From CAVTWH01 sp963850915 (GTDB taxonomy: Bacteria > Actinomycetota > Actinomycetes > Mycobacteriales > Micromonosporaceae): a stretch of 64,000 nt of DNA. Position 1 is the first letter of the stretch; each line of letters starts with the position of its first letter. Below the pieces are notes generated by a model, which ran no database searches, had not been told where the DNA came from, and saw only the letters and a program-made list of their open reading frames with translations. Both the position numbers and the translations under genes were made by a program. Below are positions 43,238 to 51,037 of the stretch, in pieces. The DNA lies in NCBI GenBank assembly GCA_963850915.1, contig CAWKND010000005.1:310001-374000 (forward strand), in the 5' to 3' direction.

Positions 43238-43585
43238 TCACCGATCGTCGGCGGCCGCCGGCTCCGCCTGCTCGACCTGCTGGATGAGCTGCTTGAGGTG
43301 GACGATCTCCTGGCGCAGGGCGGCCTGCCCGGCGGCGGTGAGGGTGACCCAGGTACGGGGGCGCTTGCCCTCGTAGCCCTTTTCGATGTGGATCAGCTCG
43401 GCCTTCTCCAGGACGGTCAGGTGCTGTCCGAGGTTGCCGGCGGTCAGTTCCAGGGTGGTACGCAGGAAGCCGAACTCCACCTGGCGGGCCTGGTGCGCGA
43501 TGGCCAGGATGCCCAGCCGGACGCGCTGGTGGACGACGTCGTCGAGGCCGTTGGCGGGGTGGTCGGTCACTGGATCGTCGGTCAT
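43238..43585 (-). CDS. Winged-helix transcriptional regulator
   Basis: 115 residues, start at ATG 43585, overlapping the stop of the upstream membrane protein gene by 4 bp. Pattern: VRLGILAIAHQARQVEFGFLRTTLELTAGNLGQHLTVLEKAELIHIEKGYEGKRPRTWVTLT (read in parts) is the short MarR/ArsR-like 'transcriptional regulator' domain with a strong wing. The N-terminal DDVVHQRVRL is typical. Coupled to a membrane protein, it forms a common two-gene unit in actinomycetes whose signal is unknown. Confidence 0.85.
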   Translation of the reverse strand: MTDDPVTDHPANGLDDVVHQRVRLGILAIAHQARQVEFGFLRTTLELTAGNLGQHLTVLEKAELIHIEKGYEGKRPRTWVTLTAAGQAALRQEIVHLKQLIQQVEQAEPAAADDR

Positions 43586-44292
43586 CGGGGCCCCGCCTCG
43601 GCGGTCCGCCGGAACAGGGCGAAGCCGGCGCTGCCCAATAGAAGCAGTGCCGCCGGGAGGAGCAGATGCGGTAGGAAGAACCACCGCGACGTCGAGTGGA
43701 TGACCCGGCCGGAGTCGACCAGCACGATCACCAGGTAGCCGAGGCTGTAGGCGAGCAGCGCCCGGCTGCGCTCGACCCACGCCAGTACCAGCAGCGCCAG
43801 TGCGATCGCGGCGATGGGGGAGATCAACCCGTACACGACCAGCGTGGCCGGCGAGATATGGAAGTGGTCGCTGGTCGACGGGGTCCGTGGGTGCAGTGCC
43901 CGCCAAACCGATACGGCTGCCAGCAGGACCGCGATGCCCACACCGGCGACGACGTACGGGCGGATGGGGGTACCGACGCCGCGCCGTCGGGACTGGTGGG
44001 CGTAGAAGCCGGCGATTGCCGCGTACGCCAGCACCAGTGCGACCGGCCAGTACACCAGTACCGACGGGACGACCGCCGCGCAGACGGTACCGCCCTCCGG
44101 GGCTGGCCGGCACGGGCCGAGGTGGCGCGGGGCGTACCGGTAGAGAGGGATCGAGAGCAGCGTGATCGCGCCGAAGACCAGCAGCGGGAACCAGGTGGCG
44201 CGCTGGGCGGTACGGACCCGGCGGGTCAGGTCGCGCACTGCCGCCAGCAACTCGTGGGGGCTGTCCGCCGGTGACACGGATTCGTATGTCAT
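43582..44292 (-). CDS. Membrane protein paired with the winged-helix regulator
   Basis: 236 residues with about six hydrophobic segments and no enzymatic motif. Two cysteines lie in the first outer loop (GPCRP, TVCAA). It ends with an ATGA overlap to the regulator, so the two are made together. It could sense a signal or be the regulated target. Family not recognised. Confidence 0.75.
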   Translation of the reverse strand: MTYESVSPADSPHELLAAVRDLTRRVRTAQRATWFPLLVFGAITLLSIPLYRYAPRHLGPCRPAPEGGTVCAAVVPSVLVYWPVALVLAYAAIAGFYAHQSRRRGVGTPIRPYVVAGVGIAVLLAAVSVWRALHPRTPSTSDHFHISPATLVVYGLISPIAAIALALLVLAWVERSRALLAYSLGYLVIVLVDSGRVIHSTSRWFFLPHLLLPAALLLLGSAGFALFRRTAEAGPR

Positions 44293-44454
44293 GCAGTTAG
44301 CTTTGCATTACAGACCTCTCCGCGCAAGAGACCACTCTTGAACCGCAGGTGCCAGTCGCCGAAAATACCGGCCGGACGGGCAACTCCCCGCCTTGCCGCT
44401 CCGGTCTAGGACTGGTGAAGGTGTAGCCGACAACGGTGAGAAGGAGGACCCCGC

Positions 44455-44961
44455 GTGGCAGGTCAACGCGAGGCCGATCTGCACGGGTACGTGACGGCCC
44501 GGTACGCGCACCTGCGCCGCACCGCGTACCTGCTGTGCGGCGACTGGCACCGGGCCGAGGACCTGGTACAGACGGCGCTGGCCCGGCTGGTACTCGCCGC
44601 GCGCCGGCGACAGATCGACAGCCTGGACGCGTACGCCCGGATGGTGCTGCTGCGGGTGTTCCTGGACGAGCGGGGCAGCGCCCGGGCGCGCCGGGAACGG
44701 CCGGTCGCCGAGCCGTTCGACAAGCCGAGCCCGGAGGGCGACCGGTCAGTCGCGCTCACCGTGCTCGCCGCCCTGCGTACCCTGCCGCCCCGGCAACGGG
44801 CGGCCGTGGTGCTGCGGTACTGGGAGGACCGCAGCATCGAAGAGACAGCCGAGGCGCTGTCCATCTCCCCGGGGACCGTGAAGAGCCAGTGCGCCAAGGG
44901 TTTGGCGACACTGCGCAGCGCACTGCCCGAGTTCGCTCTCGAATCGACGCTGGACAGCTGA
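44455..44961 (+). CDS. SigE-family ECF RNA polymerase sigma factor
   Basis: 168 residues, GTG start with an excellent AAGGAGG site. Region 2: YVTARYAHLRRTAYLLCGDWHRAEDLVQTAL in parts; region 4: LPPRQRAAVVLRYWEDRSIEETAEALSISPGTVKS in parts. The group is the actinobacterial SigE (ECF41/SCO-type) family. It is followed after 10 nt by a membrane protein that probably is its antagonist or sensor. Confidence 0.92.
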   Translation: MAGQREADLHGYVTARYAHLRRTAYLLCGDWHRAEDLVQTALARLVLAARRRQIDSLDAYARMVLLRVFLDERGSARARRERPVAEPFDKPSPEGDRSVALTVLAALRTLPPRQRAAVVLRYWEDRSIEETAEALSISPGTVKSQCAKGLATLRSALPEFALESTLDS

Positions 44962-44971
44962 GGAGTTTCTT

Positions 44972-45826
44972 ATGCAGGACAACGATGTGCGTACCGTGCT
45001 CGGCCTCGCGGTGGCCGACGAGCCACCGTGCGCGGCCGGCCCGGAGCAGGTTTTCCAGCAGGCCGGACGGATGCGCAACCGGCAGTGGCTGACCGTCTCG
45101 CTGAGCGGTGTCGGGGCGGTGGCCGTGGTACTCGCGGTCGCGCTCGCCGTGGGTACCGGTGGCCACCCGGGCCAGGCCAGCTCCACGCCCGGACTACAGG
45201 CCGGCGCCCCGGGTGTGCCGAGCCCGTCGCCGTCGCGCGAGGTGGTTCAGGTGCCGGCCGAGGTCCTCAGCACGCTGGAGAGCTTGCTGCCGGCCGGATT
45301 GACGTTCTCGGCACAGGACAGCCAGCAGGGGTACGCGGGGCTGGTCGCCACCGACAGCGCGGGCAAGGTACGGATCGAAATCAACGTGCAGCCGGACTTC
45401 GGCAAGACCGACCGGCCCTCGTCACCGGCCGCCAGCGGATCCACGGACAAGCCCGCCACACCGGGCGGCGGCGCGGCGATCGACAGCGTCCCAGGGCCGG
45501 GGGAGAGCCAGTCGGCGCACGCCGCGGGTAAGGCGTCGGACCCGAGCAGCTGCTCGGCCTGGGGTACGCCGATGGAGGGCACCTGCGTCGATCAGCAGCT
45601 GCCGGACGGCAACCGGCTGCTGACCGTGGACGGGCCCAACCTGGAGAACACCGAGGGGGCCGTACTCGAGCGGGTGGTCCAGATCATTACGCCGGACGGG
45701 CTGCGGATCGTCCTGGTCCAGTGGAACGCGACGGACGTCAAGCACGGCGCCGCGACCCGGCCGAACCTGTTGCTGAGCCTGGATCAGATGAAGGCGATCG
45801 TCAACAGCCCGGCCTGGGTGCACTGA
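44972..45826 (+). CDS. Membrane-anchored partner of the ECF sigma factor
   Basis: 284 residues. About 40 cytosolic residues resemble the short anti-sigma-like region of such proteins; one membrane helix (about 40-62) follows; the outer part starts with a Ser/Pro linker and contains two cysteines (SCSAWG, GTCVDQ). Co-transcribed with the sigma factor (10-nt gap). Classic anti-sigma zinc motif HxxxCxxC is absent, so an anti-sigma role is inferred from context only. Confidence 0.78.
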   Translation: MQDNDVRTVLGLAVADEPPCAAGPEQVFQQAGRMRNRQWLTVSLSGVGAVAVVLAVALAVGTGGHPGQASSTPGLQAGAPGVPSPSPSREVVQVPAEVLSTLESLLPAGLTFSAQDSQQGYAGLVATDSAGKVRIEINVQPDFGKTDRPSSPAASGSTDKPATPGGGAAIDSVPGPGESQSAHAAGKASDPSSCSAWGTPMEGTCVDQQLPDGNRLLTVDGPNLENTEGAVLERVVQIITPDGLRIVLVQWNATDVKHGAATRPNLLLSLDQMKAIVNSPAWVH

Positions 45827-45834
45827 CGTTGCTA

Positions 45835-45877
45835 CGGCCGGTGCCCCGCCTCCGTTGTGACGGCGGGGCACCGGCCG
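45835..45877. terminator. Strong hairpin after the sigma-factor operon
   Basis: A perfect 16-bp stem: 45835-45850 (cggccggtgccccgcc) pairs with 45862-45877, with an 11-nt loop. Between convergent genes, so it may act both ways. Confidence 0.88.
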
Positions 45878-45955
45878 CGCGGGTACCCGGAAGTTGTTGT
45901 CTGGCAATGACTCCCCGCGACTCTCCGCGACTCTCTCTCCGCGCGGACCGTTGCG

Positions 45956-47125
45956 TCAGGCGCGGTCCAGGCGGGGATAGACCGTCTCCCGCAGCAGTAC
46001 GTCGACCGCCGCGGCCGCCGGAATCGCCACCAGCGCACCGATGATGCCCAGCGCGGCACCGCCGATCAGCACCGAGACGATGGTGACGGTGGCCGGTACG
46101 TCCACCACCTTGCCGATGATCTTCGGCACGATCAGGTAGTCCTCCAGCAGCCGGTACGCCACATAGAAGATGGCGGTGGCGATGGCGACCGGCAGCGAGA
46201 CGCTCAACGCCACGAGCGTGACGATCACCCCGGCGACGGTGGAGCCGACGACCGGGATCAGGTCGAAGATGGCTACCAGCAAGGCAAGCACGATCGGGTA
46301 CGGCACGTGGAAGAAGTAGAGCCAGACGAGGGTACCGGCACCGGCGATCAGTGAGGTGAGCACGTTGCCGAGCACGTACCCGCCGACCTTCACCGAGATC
46401 TCGTCGCCGATCAGGATCACCCGGGGCCGGCGCGACGCCGGGGTGAGCCGGTAGATGGTGCGCCGGATGCGCGGCAGGTCGATGAGCAGATAGATGGTGA
46501 GTACCAGCACCGTCAACGTGGAGACCGTCGCGTTGAGTACCACCTGACCGGCGCTGAGCAGCCCGGTGGCGACCGAGGCGCCGTTGGTGTCGCTGGTCAG
46601 CTTGGTCAGCCGGTCCTGCAGGTGGAAGCGCTCGTCCAGCCGGCCCAGCGTGGTCGAGTGGTCCTTCATCTGCGCCAGGTAGGTCGGCAACTGGTGGATG
46701 AAGACCTCGACCTGGCCGACGAGCGGCGGGATGGCAGCGACCAGGAACCCGACCACGACGCCCACCACCAGTACCGCCACGATCGCGACCGACGCGCCCC
46801 GGGGCAGCCGGCGCCGGGTCAGCCAGGCGACGGCCGGCTCCAGCCCGACGGCGAGGAACAGCGACAGCCCGATCAGCGCCAGGATGTTGGCCGCCACCAC
46901 GATCATGTGTACCGCCGCGTAGGTCACCGCCACCCCGGCCGCCGCCAGCAGCCCGATCATGAACGGCGAGCGCCGGTTGACGGGTGGGCCGGGGGTACCC
47001 AGGATCGGCTCGTCACTGCGCAGCGTCTCGGCCTCGGCCTCAGCCGCCGCCACCAGCTCGGTCTGCTGATCCGGCGTCGGATCCTCGGCGCCGAGCTCCT
47101 CGCGGGTGTGCGCGTTCTCAATCAT
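45956..47125 (-). CDS. AI-2E family (PerM-like) membrane permease
   Basis: About 389 residues from ATG 47125. Eight membrane helices in the AI-2E/PerM arrangement, with the motifs LVGQVEVFIHQLPTYL, GYVLGNVLTSLIAGAGT, and near the end LLEDYLIVPKIIGKVVDVPA and GALVAIPAAAAV. An in-frame extension to ATG 47302 would add a proline-rich segment of PPLPD/PPAPR repeats including a run of ten G bases; it has no ribosome site, so I take the shorter form. The family includes autoinducer exporters and Na+/H+ antiporters; the function here is open. Confidence 0.88.
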   Translation of the reverse strand: MIENAHTREELGAEDPTPDQQTELVAAAEAEAETLRSDEPILGTPGPPVNRRSPFMIGLLAAAGVAVTYAAVHMIVVAANILALIGLSLFLAVGLEPAVAWLTRRRLPRGASVAIVAVLVVGVVVGFLVAAIPPLVGQVEVFIHQLPTYLAQMKDHSTTLGRLDERFHLQDRLTKLTSDTNGASVATGLLSAGQVVLNATVSTLTVLVLTIYLLIDLPRIRRTIYRLTPASRRPRVILIGDEISVKVGGYVLGNVLTSLIAGAGTLVWLYFFHVPYPIVLALLVAIFDLIPVVGSTVAGVIVTLVALSVSLPVAIATAIFYVAYRLLEDYLIVPKIIGKVVDVPATVTIVSVLIGGAALGIIGALVAIPAAAAVDVLLRETVYPRLDRA

Positions 47126-47189
47126 GGTGGGTCCGTCCGGAGTCTTGAGGGGCGCGGGCTCGTAGAGGCGCCGGGTCCGAGGAGCGCGG

Positions 47190-47290
47190 GTTCGGGGCGC
47201 GGGGGGGGGGCGGGGCGCGGGGGGTCGGGGAGCGGGGGGTCGGGGAGCGGGCGGGTCGGGGAGCGGCGGGTCGGGGAGCGGGGGTTCGAA
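47190..47290 (-). repeat. Proline-codon repeats and G10 tract upstream of the AI-2E gene
   Basis: Twelve-base gcggggggtcgg-like units and a G10 homopolymer (47201-47210). If read in frame they give PPLPDPPAPR. Lies in the leader or an N-terminal extension. Confidence 0.8.
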
Positions 47291-47421
47291 GGCAGGCGGC
47301 ATCGCCCGCAGCGCGTCTTTGCCCGCTTGTGGCGCTGCCGAAACAATCGCGCCCGGCCGGTCGGTCCCGGGTGCGCTCCGCACGGGCGTTAATCGGGTGT
47401 GCCGGTCCGTACCCTGGAGGC

Positions 47422-47961
47422 ATGAATGTCTTTCGAGATTTAGCCGTGACCGCCGCACTCGGCGTCGACATCGGCCGGGTCATCATCAACGGGCCGGCCC
47501 ACCCAGGCGGCGGGGACACCGCGTTCTTCAGCGGTGACGAGGCGACCATGCTGGCCACCCCGGAGGTACCCGACTCGGTCAGCACAATCGCGCGGCTGGT
47601 ACCGCGCTTCGACGGCCGGGTGTTCCTGGTCTCCAAGTGTGGCGAGCGCACGCAGGCGCGTACCCTCCGCTGGCTGGCGGCCCACGAGTTCTTCGCGCGC
47701 ACCGGGATATCCGCCGGCCAGGTGCGGTTCTGCCGGACCCGGGCGGGTAAGCGGCCCTACTGTGTGGAGCTCGGGCTCACCCACTTCGTGGACGACCATC
47801 CGGAGGTACACGCAGCGCTCCGTGGAGTCGTTGCGCACCAGTACTTCTTCGGCCCGCAGGCCAAGCCGGTACCCGACTATGGCCGGCACACCCCAACTTG
47901 GGGCGAGGTGGAGCGGTTGATCCTGGCCACCTTTCCGCTGACCACTGCGGGTACTACCTGA
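47422..47961 (+). CDS. HAD-like protein
   Basis: 179 residues, ATG with a CTGGAGG site. Features: an N-terminal strand ending in GVDIGRVIIN (HAD motif-I position, but with D-I-G rather than DxD), FLVSKCGERTQARTLRWL (motif-II/cap region) and THFVDDHPEV (motif-IV acidic pair). It resembles the small nucleotidase-like HAD family of actinomycetes. The second Asp of motif I is missing, so phosphatase activity is doubtful. Divergent from the AI-2E gene. Confidence 0.65.
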   Translation: MNVFRDLAVTAALGVDIGRVIINGPAHPGGGDTAFFSGDEATMLATPEVPDSVSTIARLVPRFDGRVFLVSKCGERTQARTLRWLAAHEFFARTGISAGQVRFCRTRAGKRPYCVELGLTHFVDDHPEVHAALRGVVAHQYFFGPQAKPVPDYGRHTPTWGEVERLILATFPLTTAGTT

Positions 47962-47994
47962 TCCATATCTGTTGGTACAGAACAGTTCAGCGCC

Positions 47995-48020
47995 GGCCGT
48001 CCCGTGGGGCGGCCTTTTTT
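47995..48020 (+). terminator. Rho-independent terminator with T-tract
   Basis: ggccgtccc / ggggcggcc stem (47995-48003, 48006-48014) directly followed by six T (48015-48020). The only hairpin in the window with a classic T run. Confidence 0.88.
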
Positions 48021-48105
48021 GATGCCTTCCTGCGAGGGGCCCAACGGCCGCAGGTTCCGCTCTCTTCGCGCCGCGCCGGCCCGCGGGTGCGGCTACGGTG
48101 AGCTG

Positions 48106-48828
48106 GTGAGCACCTTCGCGTTCATTCACGGCGCCGGGGACTCGGGCTGGTCCTGGCATCTGGTCGAGGCCGAGCTGCGGGCGCGTGGCCACCGGACAGT
48201 CGCGCCTGACCTGCCGAGTGCGGACGACTCAGCCGGCCTGCCGGAGTACGCCGACACCGTGGTCGAGGCGATCGGTGGCCTGAGCCACGATCTGGACCGT
48301 GGCCCGGACCCCGACCCGAACCGTGGCCTGATCGTCGTTGGCCACTCGTTCGGCGGCTTCACGGCACCACTGGTCGCTGACCGGTTGCCGACCGAGGCGC
48401 TGGTTTTCCTGGCGGGCATGGTTCCGCAGCCGGGCGAGGCGCCGGGCGACTGGTGGGCGAACACGGGCTACAGCGCGGCACGGCGGGAGCAGGCCGCTCG
48501 GGACGGTGGCCTGACCGGCAACGAGGACCCGTACGTCACCTTCTACAACGACGTACCCCGGGCGCTGGCCGAGGAGGCACTGCGCCGTGGTCAGGGACAG
48601 TCGGGGGCGTTCATGGACCGGCCCTGGCCGCTGGCGGCACTGCCCGACGTACCGACGAAGTTCGTGGTCTGTACCCGTGACCAGTTCTTCCCCGCCGACT
48701 TTCTGCGCCGGGTGGCGATGGAGCGCTTGGGTATCCGAGCAGACGAGCTGGACGGCAGTCACGGCGTGGCACTCGGTCAACCGAAGGCACTCGCCGACCT
48801 CCTGGAGAGCTACGCTCCGGCGACCTGA
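48106..48828 (+). CDS. Alpha/beta hydrolase
   Basis: 240 residues from GTG 48106. FAFIHGAGDSGWSWHLVEAEL at the start is the oxyanion region; nucleophile elbow VGHSFGG; the late Asp in CTRDQFFPADF and the His in DGSHGVALGQP complete the triad. Resembles the hydroxynitrile-lyase/esterase-like group. Substrate unknown. It converges head-to-tail with the SDR gene with a 1-bp gap and no terminator. Confidence 0.88.
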   Translation: MSTFAFIHGAGDSGWSWHLVEAELRARGHRTVAPDLPSADDSAGLPEYADTVVEAIGGLSHDLDRGPDPDPNRGLIVVGHSFGGFTAPLVADRLPTEALVFLAGMVPQPGEAPGDWWANTGYSAARREQAARDGGLTGNEDPYVTFYNDVPRALAEEALRRGQGQSGAFMDRPWPLAALPDVPTKFVVCTRDQFFPADFLRRVAMERLGIRADELDGSHGVALGQPKALADLLESYAPAT

Positions 48829-48829
48829 A

Positions 48830-49696
48830 TCACCCGGTGGGCAGAAAGTGGTACTGCGGCTGGAAACCCAGTGTTTCGGTGGCGGCGGAGACATCCCACG
48901 GCACGCTCCGACCGGGCAGCGTTCGACGCCGGGGTACCTCCGGGAAGAACTCGTCGAGCAGTTCCTCGGTGTCCCGCGCCGCAAGGGTCTGCGGATTCGC
49001 GACGGTGAACACGTGATAGCCGGCCAGCTCCACGGTCAGCGCCAACCACGCCGACATCGCCGCGTCCCGGTCCTCCAGGTAGGCCCAGAGTGACCGGGCG
49101 CCGGCAGCCGGGTCCGTGCGGTAGGTCTCGGCCTGAGTGACCAGCCGGTCGCCGAGCCCGCCGAGGAACGGGAAGCGCAGCGCCGCCACCGTCATCCCGT
49201 ACCGCCGCGCCATCATCTCCCCGGTCGCCTCGTCCACCTGCTTGCTCAGCGCGTACGGGTCGGCGACCAGCAGCGGGTGCGCGTGGTCGATCGGCAGGTA
49301 GCACGGGCGGACCGGCGGCTCGGCAAAAGCGAAGCCCAGCGCGGACTGGCTGCTGGCCAGTACGGCGCGCCGGATTCCGGCCTGCGCCGCCATCTCCAGC
49401 ACCACGAAGGTGGCCTGGGTATTGCGGCCGAAGACGTTCTCCGGCGTGTCCAGGAACGGATCCGGGATGGCGGCGAAGTGCAGCACGGCATCCACCTCGC
49501 GCAGCGCGTCGCGTACGGTGTCCGGGTCGGTGACCTCGCCGACGATCAGCCGCTCGACAGGCAACCCCGCCTCGGGCGCTACCCGATCGAGTCCGGTGGC
49601 CGCGATCCCTTGCGTAGCAAGCAGGTCAAGCGTCGCCCGGCCCAGCCGCCCGGCCGCCCCGGTGACCAACACCCGGCTAACCGAGCCGTGACTCAC
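48830..49696 (-). CDS. NAD-dependent epimerase/dehydratase, uronate-dehydrogenase-like
   Basis: 288 residues from GTG 49696, overlapping the upstream stop by 4 bp. NAD motif VLVTGAAGRLGRATL, then VDAVLHFAAIPDP, catalytic SSQSALG and DPYALSK(Y-x3-K). The LHFAA-I-PDP pattern and length fit the extended SDR group that contains uronate dehydrogenase. Coupling to a ManD-like dehydratase supports a role in hexuronate oxidation, which is inference. Confidence 0.85.
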   Translation of the reverse strand: MSHGSVSRVLVTGAAGRLGRATLDLLATQGIAATGLDRVAPEAGLPVERLIVGEVTDPDTVRDALREVDAVLHFAAIPDPFLDTPENVFGRNTQATFVVLEMAAQAGIRRAVLASSQSALGFAFAEPPVRPCYLPIDHAHPLLVADPYALSKQVDEATGEMMARRYGMTVAALRFPFLGGLGDRLVTQAETYRTDPAAGARSLWAYLEDRDAAMSAWLALTVELAGYHVFTVANPQTLAARDTEELLDEFFPEVPRRRTLPGRSVPWDVSAATETLGFQPQYHFLPTG

Positions 49697-50955
49697 GGGG
49701 CCTCGATCCCGCCGTCGGGCCGGCGTACCCGTGCCGACCACCGTTCGTGCAGATGGGTCTGGGGCGGGTACTTGGCCGCCTGTGCCTCGTCGATCTCGAT
49801 GCCCCAGCCCGGCGCGTCCGACGGGAACAGGTAGCCGTTACGGGGCATCAGCGCGCCCGGGAACACCTCCAGTACCGGATCCGGCCACAGGTGCGCCTCC
49901 TGGATGCCGAAGGCGGGCGTACTGACGTCGAGTGCCACGTTCGCGGCCGCGCCGACCGGGGACACGTCGGCCGGCGCGTGCCAGGCGGTCTGTACGCCGT
50001 GGAGTTCGCACAGGGCAACGAGTTTACGGGCCGGAGTCAGCCCGCCGATCGCGGAGACATGTACCCGCAGCAGGTCCACGCCGCCCGCGATGACCAGCCG
50101 GGCCGCGTCCGGTACCGAGGCCACCTGCTCGCCCACCGCCAGTGGCATGGGGGCAGCCTGGCGTACCTCGGGCAGCCGGTCGTAGAGCTCCAGCGGGATC
50201 GGGTCCTCCAGGAAGAACAGCCGGTAGGGCTCCAGTGCCCGGGCCAGTGCGATGGCCTGCTTCACGGTCAGCCGGTGGTGCACGTCGTGCAGCAGGTTCG
50301 GCTCGTCACCGAGTGCCTCGCGGGCCCGGGCGAACAGCTGCGGGGTGGTACGCAGGTAGTGCTGCACATCCCAGCCGTCCGGGTACGGTGCGTCCGGGTA
50401 CGCGCCCGGGATGCCCTGCGCCCCATAGGTTCCAAGCCCGGGGCCACCCACCTGCAGCCGGACGTGCCGGTACCCGTCGGCCAGGATCTGTTGCGCGTGC
50501 TCGATCGTGGCCTCGATGGTGGGGCCACCCGCGTGCAGGTACGTGTCGGCAGCCGCCCGTACCCGCCCGCCCAGCAGCTCGTACACCGGCGCTCCGGCGC
50601 GCTTCCCGGCGATGTCCCACAGCGCCTGGTCGACGCCGGAGAGCGCGCTGTTGAGTACCGGCCCGCCCCGCCAGTACGACGAAAGGTGCACCATCCGGGT
50701 GATGTCCTCGATGTCGGCCGGGTGCCGCCCGATCAGCATCGGTGCCACGTGCTCGTCCACCGCGGCCGCGACGGCGTGGAACCGTTGGGTGAACGTGGCA
50801 CAGCCCAGCCCGCGCAGCCCCGGCTCGTTGGTCTCCACGACGACCACGACGAGCGGCAGCCCCTCGGGTGCGGTGACGATGGCGCGTACCCCGGTGATGC
50901 GCAGGCCGTCCCGCGCTGGCCAGGGCGCCTGAGTCTCGGTCATGACAGTGGACAT
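49693..50955 (-). CDS. Enolase-superfamily dehydratase, D-mannonate/gluconate dehydratase (ManD/RspA) type
   Basis: 420 residues. N-terminal capping domain, then the barrel with LLHDVHHRLT (Asp/His metal and base motif of ManD), FFLEDPIPLE (second metal ligand) and GEQVAS (third), and HAPADVSPVGAAANVAL for the His region; ending VRRPDG. In the family these enzymes dehydrate mannonate or gluconate to the 2-keto-3-deoxy acid. The ATGA/GTGA junction with the SDR suggests an oxidise-then-dehydrate pathway for a sugar acid. Confidence 0.9.
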   Translation of the reverse strand: MSTVMTETQAPWPARDGLRITGVRAIVTAPEGLPLVVVVVETNEPGLRGLGCATFTQRFHAVAAAVDEHVAPMLIGRHPADIEDITRMVHLSSYWRGGPVLNSALSGVDQALWDIAGKRAGAPVYELLGGRVRAAADTYLHAGGPTIEATIEHAQQILADGYRHVRLQVGGPGLGTYGAQGIPGAYPDAPYPDGWDVQHYLRTTPQLFARAREALGDEPNLLHDVHHRLTVKQAIALARALEPYRLFFLEDPIPLELYDRLPEVRQAAPMPLAVGEQVASVPDAARLVIAGGVDLLRVHVSAIGGLTPARKLVALCELHGVQTAWHAPADVSPVGAAANVALDVSTPAFGIQEAHLWPDPVLEVFPGALMPRNGYLFPSDAPGWGIEIDEAQAAKYPPQTHLHERWSARVRRPDGGIEAP

Positions 50956-50988
50956 CCGCCGACCGTATCCCGTGCGTGGTGGCCGCCG

Positions 50989-51021
50989 CGCCCCGCCCTG
51001 CCGTTCAGGCGAGGCGGGGCG
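50989..51021. terminator. Hairpin after the purple-acid-phosphatase-like gene
   Basis: cgccccgcc (50989-50997) pairs with ggcggggcg (51013-51021) around a 15-nt loop, placed at the 3' end of the minus-strand gene and just upstream of the ManD start. Confidence 0.75.
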
Positions 51022-51037
51022 AAACGGGAAGCGGGCC

